A stretch of DNA of 32,373 nt from Eggerthellaceae bacterium. GTDB taxonomy: Bacteria > Actinomycetota > Coriobacteriia > Coriobacteriales > Eggerthellaceae. The notes beneath the pieces were generated by a model, which did not search any database, had not been told where the DNA came from, and saw only the letters and a list, made by a program, of their open reading frames with translations. Each line of letters starts with the position of its first letter. Position 1 is the first letter of the stretch. The translations under genes were made by a program, and so were the position numbers. The DNA lies in assembly GCA_009782605.1 (NCBI GenBank), contig WRIR01000021.1, positions 1-32,373 on the forward strand, written 5' to 3'. This document shows, piece by piece, positions 1 through 8,218 of the stretch.

Positions 1-231
1 TACAGCATTAACTGACTGGTTTGTATAACCGAGACGGAGAGTGTTTACTGCGCGGTACGGACTGGATCTTTATATATAATTCGGGTTAACCTCAGTATAC
101 GTTCTGCCCAGACAGTTTATTTATGTGTTTTGTGTGGATCTCAGAACAAACGGCGATTATTTCCATATGCAACATTAACAGATTGGTTTTTGTAATGGAG
201 ATGGACTGTGTCTTCTGTCAGGTAGGTACTG
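1..231. repeat. Imperfect direct repeat, spacing 167 bp
   Basis: Positions 1-64 align without gaps to 168-231. The shared word CATTAAC lies at 6-12 and 173-179, followed by TGGTTT, GAGA, GTGT and GGTA blocks in register. By hand count roughly 70 percent of the positions match. The period of 167 is not a multiple of three, which argues against a coding repeat. The first copy may continue beyond the left edge of the window. Confidence 0.45.
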
Positions 232-611
232 AATTACCCTATACTATTTACACAAACTTCGAACTTCAAATAATTCATGCAACCCCTCGGTGTTCAATTC
301 TGCGCCGATACATATTGCTGTACAAACCCCTTTTCTTAAACACAACCGTATATTTACTCTCTCGCTGTCCTACCGGCTGTACGCTAGCGAGCAACCAAAC
401 ACAACTACCGTGTATAGGCAAGAGAAGAGGACGAAAACAGACAAAACGAGCGGAAAGGAGAATTGAGAAGGGGATAGGAGAAAGGGAATGTCCATTGAAA
501 ATCCCATTTCTCATCATTTTAATTATTCAATGGAACATTAAGGGTAAGTCTTGGGCCGCTCAGTGGCTCCTGTGCCTGGACTGGCTTATCCCATAAAACC
601 TTATCAATATT
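1..611. other. AT-rich gene-free stretch
   Basis: This stretch is visibly much richer in A and T than the rest of the window. Open frames of up to 157 codons exist on both strands, but they lack a ribosome binding site, have no recognisable domain and do not follow the GC-rich third-position usage of the real genes, so I do not call them. It contains an imperfect direct repeat (1-64 and 168-231) and a perfect 9-bp inverted repeat (491-499 with 526-534). A second possible stem (478-486 with 503-512, one bulge) competes with that inverted repeat. It lies downstream of the leftward activase gene. It may be decayed or acquired DNA. Confidence 0.5.
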
Positions 612-3600
612 TCAGCTGACTGAAGACCCACGCAGTGTTCGCGAAAACCGCGCGCTCCCCCTCCCCCCCTCCCCCACGCCTGCGGCGGCTAGCGCGAGGC
701 GGATGCGGTTTTCCTGATTGAGCGCGGAGATGTCGTGGTCGAAGTCGACGATGGTCAGGCGCAGGCTGGGAAAGCGCTTCTGGAGGTCGCGCAGGGCACC
801 GCGGGACTCGATGTGGCCCTTGAGGCAGCCGAAGGCCTGGAGGTAGACGATGTCGTGTATCCCCTGCGCCGAGAAAGCCTCGATCTGGTTGATGTAGCGG
901 ACGTCGTCGGTGAACAGGGCCTGCTCCGGCGGGAAGACGGCCTCGCACCCGAGCTCGGCAATCAGGTCCCGGACATGGTGGTTGGCGTGCCCGTCGAAGC
1001 AGAGCAGCGCGTTTCCGAGGATGCCGATGCGTGGCCTGTCCTGCCCCTGTGATCCTTTCGGCCCCTGCGGCCCTTCCCCTTGCGGCTCCCCCCGCCTCTG
1101 CGGGCGGGTTGCGGAATCGGCCTGCGGGCGGGCAGGCCGTCCTTCCTGCCTCTGCGGCCCTTCCGGCCCCTGTGTGCCATTGTCGGAACCCTGACCAGCC
1201 CATTCGTCTTCCCAGATGATCTCAGGCGCCCAGCCCAGTGCGCTTTTGATGAGGCCGGGCAGGCCGTCGAGCAGGCAGCCTTGACAGACGCGGGGGACTC
1301 TCAGGCAGGTGGCGGAAGGGTTGCGCTCAAGGAGGTTTATCGCCCCGCCAGCCAGGGACGACACGGTGAAGCAGATGTCGTGGTTGACGGATGCCCGCGC
1401 CCGCTCGACGTCTTCGGGCTGCAGCTCCCCAAGGCGCAGCGTCTCAGGGTGTGCCGTGTGACAAGGGGCCGTATAAGGTGTCACACGTGACACCTTATAC
1501 GGCCCCTTGTCACACGGCCTGTCACACGGCTCCGGGCGGGCGGCGTCCCTGCTGTGTTCCTCGATGGTCTCGGCGAGCGTCCGAAGGCGGATGCGAATGT
1601 GGGCCAGGTCGACGATGTCGTCTACCTTGAAGGCGGTGAAGGCCTTGCCGGCGGCTTCGAGGGCCGCGCGTGCAGGTTCAAGGCTCAAGGCGTCGAATCC
1701 GCAGCCGAAGGAATAGAGGCACACGAGGTCGAGGTCGGGCCGGATGCCCACGAAGTCCGCGAGGCGGGTGAGCGGCAAGGCCGGCCTCCAATCGCTGCCG
1801 GGAAGGCCGCCGGCCGCCCCCTTCCCCCCGAGGGGCCTCAACACGGTCGGCGAGAGGACGGCAAAGCCCAGCTCGACAAGGAGGGTGTCGATACCGTGGC
1901 AAAGCGCCGCGTCAACGTGGTAGGGCCGACCTGCGAGCACGATGCCACGCCTCCCTTGGGCCTTCATCCAGGTGAAGGCGTGGGTGCGCGCACGGTTGAG
2001 GGTGGCCTGGAAGCGGGACTGTTCCTCAAGCGCTTCGGCAAAAGCCCCCTCGAAGGCCTCGTCGCTCCACGGGGCCTTCAAACCGGGCAGGCCGCCCAGG
2101 GCAGCAAGCAGCGCCGCCTTGTCATGGGCACTCCTGCCGATCTTCTCCGGGCGGACGGCATTAAGGACAGGGGAGACGAGGGCGACCTCGCCCGAGGCGA
2201 TCGGCGGGATGTTCCCTGCCAGCACCGATGCATAGCCGCTCGATACCGGACAGCGCGAGCCGCGCGCGAACAGCGGCATGAATACGGCGTCGACGTCGGC
2301 GGCAATCAGTTCTGCGACCTGGAGGTGCACCGTCTTTGCCGGGAAGCAGACGCTTTCCGACGGGACGGTCTCAAGCCCCGAGCCATATGCGGAGGCGACC
2401 GGCGGGCCGGGGACCCTTTCGCGGGCCGGGGCACCGGCATACCCCCCAGGGCCCTCCCTGCGGGCCGAGGCGGGGAGCACGACGGAAAGCCCGAGCCGGG
2501 TGAGCAGGGTGTGCCAGAAGGGGAGGCTTTCATAGAGGTTGAGCGCCGGGGGGATGCCGACGTATACCTCCGCGTTCGCGCCTTTGGCGGGTGCGGTCTG
2601 CCGTGCATAGCGGGCAAGGAGCTTCTGTTCGAGCCCATAGAGGTTCGGAGGCCGCCCGGGCCGCCCCCTGTCCGTGCCGCGCCCGCCCGGTTCGAGGAAG
2701 GAGAAGGCCCGCGGGCAGCGGTTCCCGCTCACAGAACGCCTCCGCCTGCCCGCGCCCGCTGCGCCGCCTGCGCCCGTCCCCGCAGCCTCCGCAACCTCCG
2801 CCCCGCCCGCAGCCTCCGCGCCCGCCCCGCCCTCGAACTCCATGACGGCAAGGAGGCAGGCGTTGGTGCATCCCGGGCATCGCTGCACACGCTTGACCGG
2901 TTTGAGCGCCGCAAGCCCCTCAGGCCCGACAAGCGTGCTCACCGCCCCGCAGCCCGCAGCCGTCCCGCCGCCCGCAGCCGCCCCCGCAGCCGCGGCATCG
3001 CCCTCCCGCGCCCGCGCCGCGGCGGTGAGCGCCGCCCCGTAGGCGCCCATGATATGCGCGATGTCGGGCCGGATGACCGACACCCCCGAGATCAGCTCGA
3101 AGGCCCGCAAGACGGCATCGGACATGAAGGCCCCGCCCTGGACGACCACGTTCTTTCCGAGCTCGTCGATGTTGTTCATGCCGATTATCTTGAAAAGCGC
3201 GTTCTTCACGACCGAGTAGGCGAGCCCGGCGGCGATGTCCGCATAGGGGATGCCGATCTTTTGGGCATGGCGCACGCGCGAGGTCATGAACACCGTGCAC
3301 TTCATCCCGAGGTCGATGGGCGCCGTCGCACAAAGTGCCAGGTCGGCGAAGGTGTAGGGGCTGAGCCGCAGCGAATAGGCCGTGCCCTCGATGAAGGATC
3401 CGCATCCCGACGAGCAGGCCTCGTTCAGCACGGCGTTGGCGATGCGGCCGTCCCGTATCCAGAGCGCCTTCATGTCCTGCCCGCCGATGTCGAGGATGAA
3501 GTCGGTTGCGGGGTAGAGGTGCCGGGCCGCCCTCAAATGGGCGACGGTCTCGACCATTCCCGAGTCGATGCCGAAGGCGGCCTGGAGCAGGTCTTCGCCA

Positions 3601-4802
3601 TAGCCTGTCGCCGTCGCGTGGGCTATCCAGGCAAAGCTGTGGCCGGTGTGCACATGGGGCAGCGCGCGGTAGAGCCGTCCCAGCATCTCGCCCGTGGCCT
3701 TGAGCGCGTCGCCCTGCGTGGGCTGGTAGTCGGAATAGACCAGCGTCTCGTCCCCGTCCACCACGGCGAGCTTCACGGTCGTGGAGCCGGCGTCGATGCC
3801 GAGGTACAGGGGCCCCTCGCATTCCGACAGGGGCTTGCGCGGTGTCGTGTGCGCCCGGTGGCGCTCCTTGAAGGCCGCCCGCTCGGCATCGTCTGAAAAG
3901 AGCGGCGGAAGGGTCGGCAGCTGGTTTTGCACAGGCGGCGCCTCGGCAAGCCGCCCTTCGAGGTCGGCCAGGGAGAAGCACCGAGGCCCTTCGCGCTGCC
4001 CCAGCAGCCGCGGGCCTAAAAGCGCGGTGCCCATCGCGGTGAACAGGTGGGCGTCATGCGGCTTGATGCCGGTCTTGTGGGTCAGGCCGAGGGCCCGCCT
4101 GAAGCGTATCACGAGGTCGGGGATGTGCTCCAGCGGCCCGCCCAGAAAGACGGCCTTGCCGCTCACCGGCCGCCCGCAGGCAAGCCCGGAGATCGTCTGT
4201 TTGACGACGGCCTCAAGGGCGCTCGCGGCGATGTCGGCCTTCTTCGCCCCGGAATACAGCAGGGGCCTCACATCGGTCTGGGCGAACACGGCGCAGCGGG
4301 ACGCTATCGGGTATATGCGGCTCGACCCCATGGCAAGCGAGCTTATGGCCTGTGTCCGGATGCCGAGCATGAAGGCGATGGTGTCGATGAAGCCGCCGGT
4401 CCCGCCCGCGCAGCTGGCGTTCATGCGCTGTTCGAGCCCGCCGCTCAGATATACGATCTTGGCGTCCTCGCCGCCGAGCTCGATGAGGGCGTCGGCATCG
4501 GGGATGGCCGTCTGCACCATGTGGGTGGTGGCGACGACCTCCTGGACGAAGGGCAGGCCGAGCATTTCCGACAGCTCGATGCCGGCCGAGCCGGTGACGG
4601 CCACCGTGCCCTCGATGTCTCCGTAGCGCCAGACGAGGTCGTGCAGTATCTCCAGGGTGGTCTCGCGGATGTTGGCGCGGTGGCGTCGGTAGACGGAATA
4701 GCGCAGAGCGCCTTCCTCGTCAAGGACGACGACCTTGATGGTCTTCGAGCCGGCGTCTATGCCGACGAGGCTCCCCCCGGTGGTTTCCGCGTCATTTCCC
4801 AT
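612..4802 (-). CDS. Acyl-CoA dehydratase activase, large fused form (BadF/HgdC type)
   Basis: Probable ATP-dependent activator of a 2-hydroxyacyl-CoA dehydratase or benzoyl-CoA-reductase-like enzyme, a cytoplasmic one-electron donor carrying a [4Fe-4S] cluster. The protein has 1396 residues. Two BadF/BadG ASKHA ATPase domains are visible (about 12-265 and 333-595), each starting with GIDAGS. Cluster-type cysteines lie in ASCAGGTGG (C131) and ACSSGCGSF (C463, C467). A cysteine-bearing linker (RCPGCTNAC, 641-649) and an Ala/Gly-rich insert follow, then a DUF2229/HgdB-like half (about 745-1370). The domain order fits the roughly 1400-residue CoA-substrate-specific activase family. Oddities are a palindrome-encoded insert (about 1096-1117) and a collagen-like Gly/Pro/Gln insert (about 1202-1256). 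No dehydratase subunit genes are adjacent, so the substrate is unknown. The start at 4802 has no good Shine-Dalgarno and may be leaderless. Confidence 0.85.
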   Translation of the reverse strand: MGNDAETTGGSLVGIDAGSKTIKVVVLDEEGALRYSVYRRHRANIRETTLEILHDLVWRYGDIEGTVAVTGSAGIELSEMLGLPFVQEVVATTHMVQTAIPDADALIELGGEDAKIVYLSGGLEQRMNASCAGGTGGFIDTIAFMLGIRTQAISSLAMGSSRIYPIASRCAVFAQTDVRPLLYSGAKKADIAASALEAVVKQTISGLACGRPVSGKAVFLGGPLEHIPDLVIRFRRALGLTHKTGIKPHDAHLFTAMGTALLGPRLLGQREGPRCFSLADLEGRLAEAPPVQNQLPTLPPLFSDDAERAAFKERHRAHTTPRKPLSECEGPLYLGIDAGSTTVKLAVVDGDETLVYSDYQPTQGDALKATGEMLGRLYRALPHVHTGHSFAWIAHATATGYGEDLLQAAFGIDSGMVETVAHLRAARHLYPATDFILDIGGQDMKALWIRDGRIANAVLNEACSSGCGSFIEGTAYSLRLSPYTFADLALCATAPIDLGMKCTVFMTSRVRHAQKIGIPYADIAAGLAYSVVKNALFKIIGMNNIDELGKNVVVQGGAFMSDAVLRAFELISGVSVIRPDIAHIMGAYGAALTAAARAREGDAAAAGAAAGGGTAAGCGAVSTLVGPEGLAALKPVKRVQRCPGCTNACLLAVMEFEGGAGAEAAGGAEVAEAAGTGAGGAAGAGRRRRSVSGNRCPRAFSFLEPGGRGTDRGRPGRPPNLYGLEQKLLARYARQTAPAKGANAEVYVGIPPALNLYESLPFWHTLLTRLGLSVVLPASARREGPGGYAGAPARERVPGPPVASAYGSGLETVPSESVCFPAKTVHLQVAELIAADVDAVFMPLFARGSRCPVSSGYASVLAGNIPPIASGEVALVSPVLNAVRPEKIGRSAHDKAALLAALGGLPGLKAPWSDEAFEGAFAEALEEQSRFQATLNRARTHAFTWMKAQGRRGIVLAGRPYHVDAALCHGIDTLLVELGFAVLSPTVLRPLGGKGAAGGLPGSDWRPALPLTRLADFVGIRPDLDLVCLYSFGCGFDALSLEPARAALEAAGKAFTAFKVDDIVDLAHIRIRLRTLAETIEEHSRDAARPEPCDRPCDKGPYKVSRVTPYTAPCHTAHPETLRLGELQPEDVERARASVNHDICFTVSSLAGGAINLLERNPSATCLRVPRVCQGCLLDGLPGLIKSALGWAPEIIWEDEWAGQGSDNGTQGPEGPQRQEGRPARPQADSATRPQRRGEPQGEGPQGPKGSQGQDRPRIGILGNALLCFDGHANHHVRDLIAELGCEAVFPPEQALFTDDVRYINQIEAFSAQGIHDIVYLQAFGCLKGHIESRGALRDLQKRFPSLRLTIVDFDHDISALNQENRIRLALAAAGVGEGGRGSARFSRTLRGSSVS
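1454..1517. repeat. Perfect 31-bp inverted repeat inside the activase gene (REP-like)
   Basis: The left arm is 1454-1484 and the right arm 1487-1517. They are exact reverse complements separated by two bases (AC). The arms carry the words GTGTGACAAGGGG and TATAAGGTGTCAC. A further partial copy (CCTGTCACACGGC) follows at 1518-1530. The element lies inside the activase reading frame and is translated as residues about 1096-1117 without a stop. Its style resembles REP or BIME palindromes dispersed by RAYT transposases, but no second full copy is seen here. Confidence 0.85.
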
Positions 4803-4808
4803 GCGCAG

Positions 4809-4837
4809 ATTGTACCTTATCGCGCTGTGCGAAAAAA
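4809..4837 (-). promoter_or_regulatory. Candidate leaderless promoter of the activase gene
   Basis: On the minus strand a TACAAT -10 hexamer (4814-4809) is followed by six bases and then the ATG (4802-4800). The expected transcription start therefore falls on the A of the start codon. The -35 region, 17 bases upstream, is only a T-run. A weak AAGG lies 12 bases from the ATG, overlapping the promoter. Confidence 0.45.
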
Positions 4838-4891
4838 AGGGAAAAGGCCCGATTCAGCCAATCCCCGAACGAAAAAGCCCAACGAGTACGC

Positions 4892-4897
4892 TACAAT
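4892..4897 (+). promoter_or_regulatory. Candidate -10 element for the trigger factor gene
   Basis: The hexamer TACAAT, preceded by GC, lies about 180 bases upstream of the chaperone start. The same octamer GCTACAAT occurs before the XRE-cupin gene. No convincing -35 box is visible. Confidence 0.3.
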
Positions 4898-4926
4898 GCT
4901 TCAAGGCTTATACAAGGCGGCCGGCA

Positions 4927-5014
4927 CGCGGCAGGCCCACTGGCGAGGACGCCCCGGGTCACTGGCCGACCTGTGACGGACCCGCGGCAGGCCCACTGGC
5001 GGGGACGCCCCGGG
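4927..5014. repeat. 32-bp direct repeat in the trigger factor leader
   Basis: Positions 4927-4958 and 4983-5014 are the same 32-bp sequence with one mismatch (GGCGAGGAC against GGCGGGGAC), at a period of 56 bases. Both lie between the candidate -10 element and the trigger factor start, so they would be transcribed in the 5' leader. Confidence 0.75.
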
Positions 5015-5079
5015 GCCCCCTCATTGAGGCAGAGCCTTCGACAAGGGTTTCAAGGTTTCAAATAAAGGAGAGAACAGGG

Positions 5080-6378
5080 ATGAAAGTAACGCAGAAAAAA
5101 CTCGAGGACGGCAAGCTGCACCTTGAGGCGACCGCGACCGTCGCCGAGGTCGAGCAGGCCTTCAACGCGGCGCAGGTCGCCTTCGCGCAGCAGATGAACC
5201 TCCGGCCCCAGCCGGAAAAGACGATCGACCAGGTGGCCGAAGAGGTCATGGGGATAAAGGACCTCGACTCGGTCGTCGGGGCCCAGGCGGCCGAATACCT
5301 CACGCCCTTCGCGCTGGACAAGAAGGACATCGTCCCGGCATTCCCGCCCAAGGCGGTGCCGGCCTCCGCACTCAAGCGCGGCGCGGAATACCGCTTCACC
5401 CTCGACGTCGAGCCCAAGCCGCACTACGAGCTGACGTCCTATGAGAAGGTGGCCTTTACGATGCCTCCCTTCGGCATCGACGAGCGTGAGGTGGAAAACC
5501 AGCTTGCGCAGATGGCGGACACCTACGCCGAGTACCGGGCCGACGACCCCCGCCCCGTCCAGGACGGCGACCACGTGCTGCTGTCCATCGAGGCCTCGCA
5601 GAACGGCAAGCCGCTCTCGGGGCTCACCACCGAGGGACGCACCTACACGACCGGCGCCGGCTTCATGCCCGACAGCTTCGACAAGGAGATCGTCGGCATG
5701 GAGATAGGGGAGACGAAGACCTTCGACTTCACCGGCCCCGGTATCGACGACAAAGGCAACGAGATAGAAGAGACCATCCAGTGCACGGTCACGGTCAAGG
5801 AGATGCAAAAGCGCGTCATCCCGGCGCTGACCGACGCCTGGGTGAAGCAGAACATGCCCACCTTCGACAGCGTTGAATCACTCAAAGAGGCGATACGCGG
5901 CCAGCTCACGGCGGCGCACCAGGAAGAGTACGAGACCCTCAAGCGCCAGTCTGCCGCCTCCGAGGCCGCGAAGCGCTTCGAGGGGAAGATAGCCGACCCC
6001 GTCTACGAGGCCATGCGTGACAACCTGATGAACAACCTGCGCTCACAGCTGCAGCAGCAAAACATCAAGTTCGAGCAGTTCGTCGCACAAAACGGCGGCG
6101 AGCAGCAGTTCAGCATGATGGTGATGATGCAGACCCGGCAAAACCTCGTCGAGGGCTATGCGCTCGACGCGGTGTTCCGCCACGAGAAGATGACCCTGAC
6201 CGATGAGGACATACTTGCGGCCTGCAGGTCGATGAACGCGCAGCAGCAGCCCCAGGCGGTGCGGGACCAGATGGAGAAGGCCGGCTGTGGTTTCGTCATA
6301 CGCGAGGCGGCATCCCGCCTGAAAGCGAGCAAGTGGCTCGCCGACAACGCCGACGTCACCGTGGCCGAGAGAAAGTAG
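5080..6378 (+). CDS. Trigger factor-like chaperone / FKBP-type prolyl isomerase
   Basis: Probable cytoplasmic folding chaperone of the trigger factor family, 432 residues, the usual family length. The FKBP-type isomerase domain spans about 150-240 (GDHVLLSIEA, then FMPDSFDKEIVGMEIGETK). A helical C-terminal chaperone region with charged and Gln-rich helices follows (about 255-425). The N-terminal domain aligns in outline, but the ribosome-docking GFRxGxxP signature is missing; about where it belongs the sequence reads MNLRPQPEKT. It may therefore be a paralogue with weak or no ribosome binding. The start is ATG 5080, with AAAGGAG at 5064-5070 nine bases upstream; a longer upstream open frame is discarded because of that site. 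The gene diverges from the activase. The ABC transporter starts 40 bases downstream. Confidence 0.82.
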   Translation: MKVTQKKLEDGKLHLEATATVAEVEQAFNAAQVAFAQQMNLRPQPEKTIDQVAEEVMGIKDLDSVVGAQAAEYLTPFALDKKDIVPAFPPKAVPASALKRGAEYRFTLDVEPKPHYELTSYEKVAFTMPPFGIDEREVENQLAQMADTYAEYRADDPRPVQDGDHVLLSIEASQNGKPLSGLTTEGRTYTTGAGFMPDSFDKEIVGMEIGETKTFDFTGPGIDDKGNEIEETIQCTVTVKEMQKRVIPALTDAWVKQNMPTFDSVESLKEAIRGQLTAAHQEEYETLKRQSAASEAAKRFEGKIADPVYEAMRDNLMNNLRSQLQQQNIKFEQFVAQNGGEQQFSMMVMMQTRQNLVEGYALDAVFRHEKMTLTDEDILAACRSMNAQQQPQAVRDQMEKAGCGFVIREAASRLKASKWLADNADVTVAERK

Positions 6379-6417
6379 CGCCCGCAAAAACCCGGGCGGG
6401 GGCACAAGGGGAATGCC

Positions 6418-8196
6418 ATGACGCTGGTTCAGCTCTTCAAGAGCATCCTGCCCTACGTCCGGCCCTATAAGTGGCTGGTCGCCGGCGCCCTGACCCTGAC
6501 CTTTATCGGGTCGCTGGCGGCGCAGGTCAACGCTTACGTCCTGCAGTACACGGTCAACAGCATCGCCGCGCTCCTAGAGCAGCAAAGGCCGCTTGCCGAC
6601 GGCCTGTCCATCATCGCGGTCATCACCGCCGTCCTCTTGGGCAAGGAGGTGCTGAGCATCCTGGTCACCTTCGGGCAGAAGTCTTTGGGGGAGCGTATCA
6701 GGATAGTGGTGTCGCGGGACCTCGCCCAGCAGGTGATAGAGCGGGTCCTGACCTACCGGCTGGCCTACTTCGACGACGACGAGTCCGGCTCCGGCAAGCT
6801 GCAAAGCCGCATCGACCAGGGGATATCGAGCCTGACGCGCACGGTGCAGAGCTTCTTCATCGAGATATTCCCGCTCTTCGGCGCCGCCATCGTGGCGCTC
6901 GTCGGCATGTTGAACGCGAACCTGGCCGTTGGGCTGGTGGCGACGGCCATCATTCCGGTCTATTACTTCGTCAGCCTCCAGCAGGCCAAGAAGCTCAAGG
7001 GCTGGCGGCGCGAGATCCGCCGCTTCCGCGAGACCCGCTCGGGCGGGATAATCAACATCCTTGAGTCGATAAACGTCATCAAGTCCTTCAACCGCGAGGA
7101 CATCGAGGCGAAGAAGCAGTCCGACCTCCAGACAGCCCTCACCGACACGCAGCTCAAGACCCGCTCGACGAACTTCAAGTACGACGGCCTCAAGACCTTC
7201 ATCGAGCAGATGGGCGTGGTCGCCATCATCATCCTCACGGCCTACCTGGTGCTGACAGGGCAGATGCAGATAGGGGCCATCATGCTCCACATCATGCTGT
7301 TCAACAACGTCACCGCCCCCATCCGGCAGCTGCACCGCATCTACGGCGAGGTCAACGACGCCCTGATATACGCCGAGGGTTTCTTCGACGTCATGGACGC
7401 CGACGACCAGGTGGAGCAGTCGGGCACCTACCGCCCCGCGAGGATAGAGGGGAAGTTCGAGCTGCGCGGCGTCGAGTTCACCTACCCGAACGGCACGCAG
7501 GCCCTCTTCGGCGTGGACATGGCCATCCTCCCGAACAAGATAACGGCGCTCGTGGGGCTCTCGGGTGCGGGCAAGAGCACGGTCGTCAACCTGCTCGACA
7601 AGTTCTACGAGCCGGACCTGGGCGAGATACTGCTCGACGGCGTGCCCCTGCGCGACTACGACACGCGCTATTTAAGGGACAACGTCGGGCTCGTGCTGCA
7701 GAAGAACCACATCTTCACCGGGACGGTGGCCGACAACATACTCTACGGCAAACCCGGCGCCACGCATGAGGAAATGGTCGCCGCCGCCAAGCAGGCCTAT
7801 ATCCACGACGAGGTCATGAAGCGCCCCGGGGGCTACGAGTCCTCCGCGCTCGCTTTGTCGGGCGGGCAGCAGCAGCGCATCGCCATCGCGCGGCTCTTCC
7901 TGAAGAAGCCGCCTGTCATCTTCCTCGACGAGCCGACGGCGAGCCTGGACGCCATCGCGACCGAGCAGATCAAGAACAGCCTGGACGCCATCAAGAAGGA
8001 CCGGACGGTGGTCATGGTCTCGCACAGCATCTCCCAGTACGTCGACGCCGACATGATCTATGTCATGAAGGAGGGCCGCGTGGTGGAGCACGGCACCCAC
8101 GAGGACGCCTATCGCCAGGGCGGCACCTACAAAGAGATATTCGACGCCGCCGCCCGCAGCCTCAACGTAGAGAAGATCAACAGCACCATGAGCTAG
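6418..8196 (+). CDS. ABC transporter, fused permease-ATPase half-transporter
   Basis: Membrane exporter subunit of 592 residues, of the MsbA/ABCB type that works as a dimer. About six membrane segments lie in residues 15-300. The ATPase domain (about 335-580) has Walker A GLSGAGKST (about 380-388), a Q-loop in VLQKNHIFTG, signature LSGGQQQR (about 480-487), Walker B VIFLDEP (about 501-507), D-loop SLDA and H-loop VSHS, so it should be catalytically intact. The start is ATG 6418, preceded by AAGGGGA. It may share a transcript with the trigger factor gene. The substrate cannot be read from sequence; lipid, peptide or drug export are family options. The next gene is convergent, with a 22-base gap. 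Confidence 0.87.
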   Translation: MTLVQLFKSILPYVRPYKWLVAGALTLTFIGSLAAQVNAYVLQYTVNSIAALLEQQRPLADGLSIIAVITAVLLGKEVLSILVTFGQKSLGERIRIVVSRDLAQQVIERVLTYRLAYFDDDESGSGKLQSRIDQGISSLTRTVQSFFIEIFPLFGAAIVALVGMLNANLAVGLVATAIIPVYYFVSLQQAKKLKGWRREIRRFRETRSGGIINILESINVIKSFNREDIEAKKQSDLQTALTDTQLKTRSTNFKYDGLKTFIEQMGVVAIIILTAYLVLTGQMQIGAIMLHIMLFNNVTAPIRQLHRIYGEVNDALIYAEGFFDVMDADDQVEQSGTYRPARIEGKFELRGVEFTYPNGTQALFGVDMAILPNKITALVGLSGAGKSTVVNLLDKFYEPDLGEILLDGVPLRDYDTRYLRDNVGLVLQKNHIFTGTVADNILYGKPGATHEEMVAAAKQAYIHDEVMKRPGGYESSALALSGGQQQRIAIARLFLKKPPVIFLDEPTASLDAIATEQIKNSLDAIKKDRTVVMVSHSISQYVDADMIYVMKEGRVVEHGTHEDAYRQGGTYKEIFDAAARSLNVEKINSTMS

Positions 8197-8218
8197 CCCC
8201 TCTGGGCTGCGGGAGCGG

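Noticed and set aside
123-596. 157-codon open frame in the AT-rich left end
   Set aside because: It has no ribosome site and no recognisable domain, and it overlaps direct and inverted repeats. AT-rich DNA yields such frames by chance less often than GC-rich DNA, so it stays only a weak possibility.
1554-3896. 780-codon open frame on the plus strand
   Set aside because: It is antisense to the well-supported activase gene. Long antisense frames are expected in DNA with this GC content, and the translation shows no domain.
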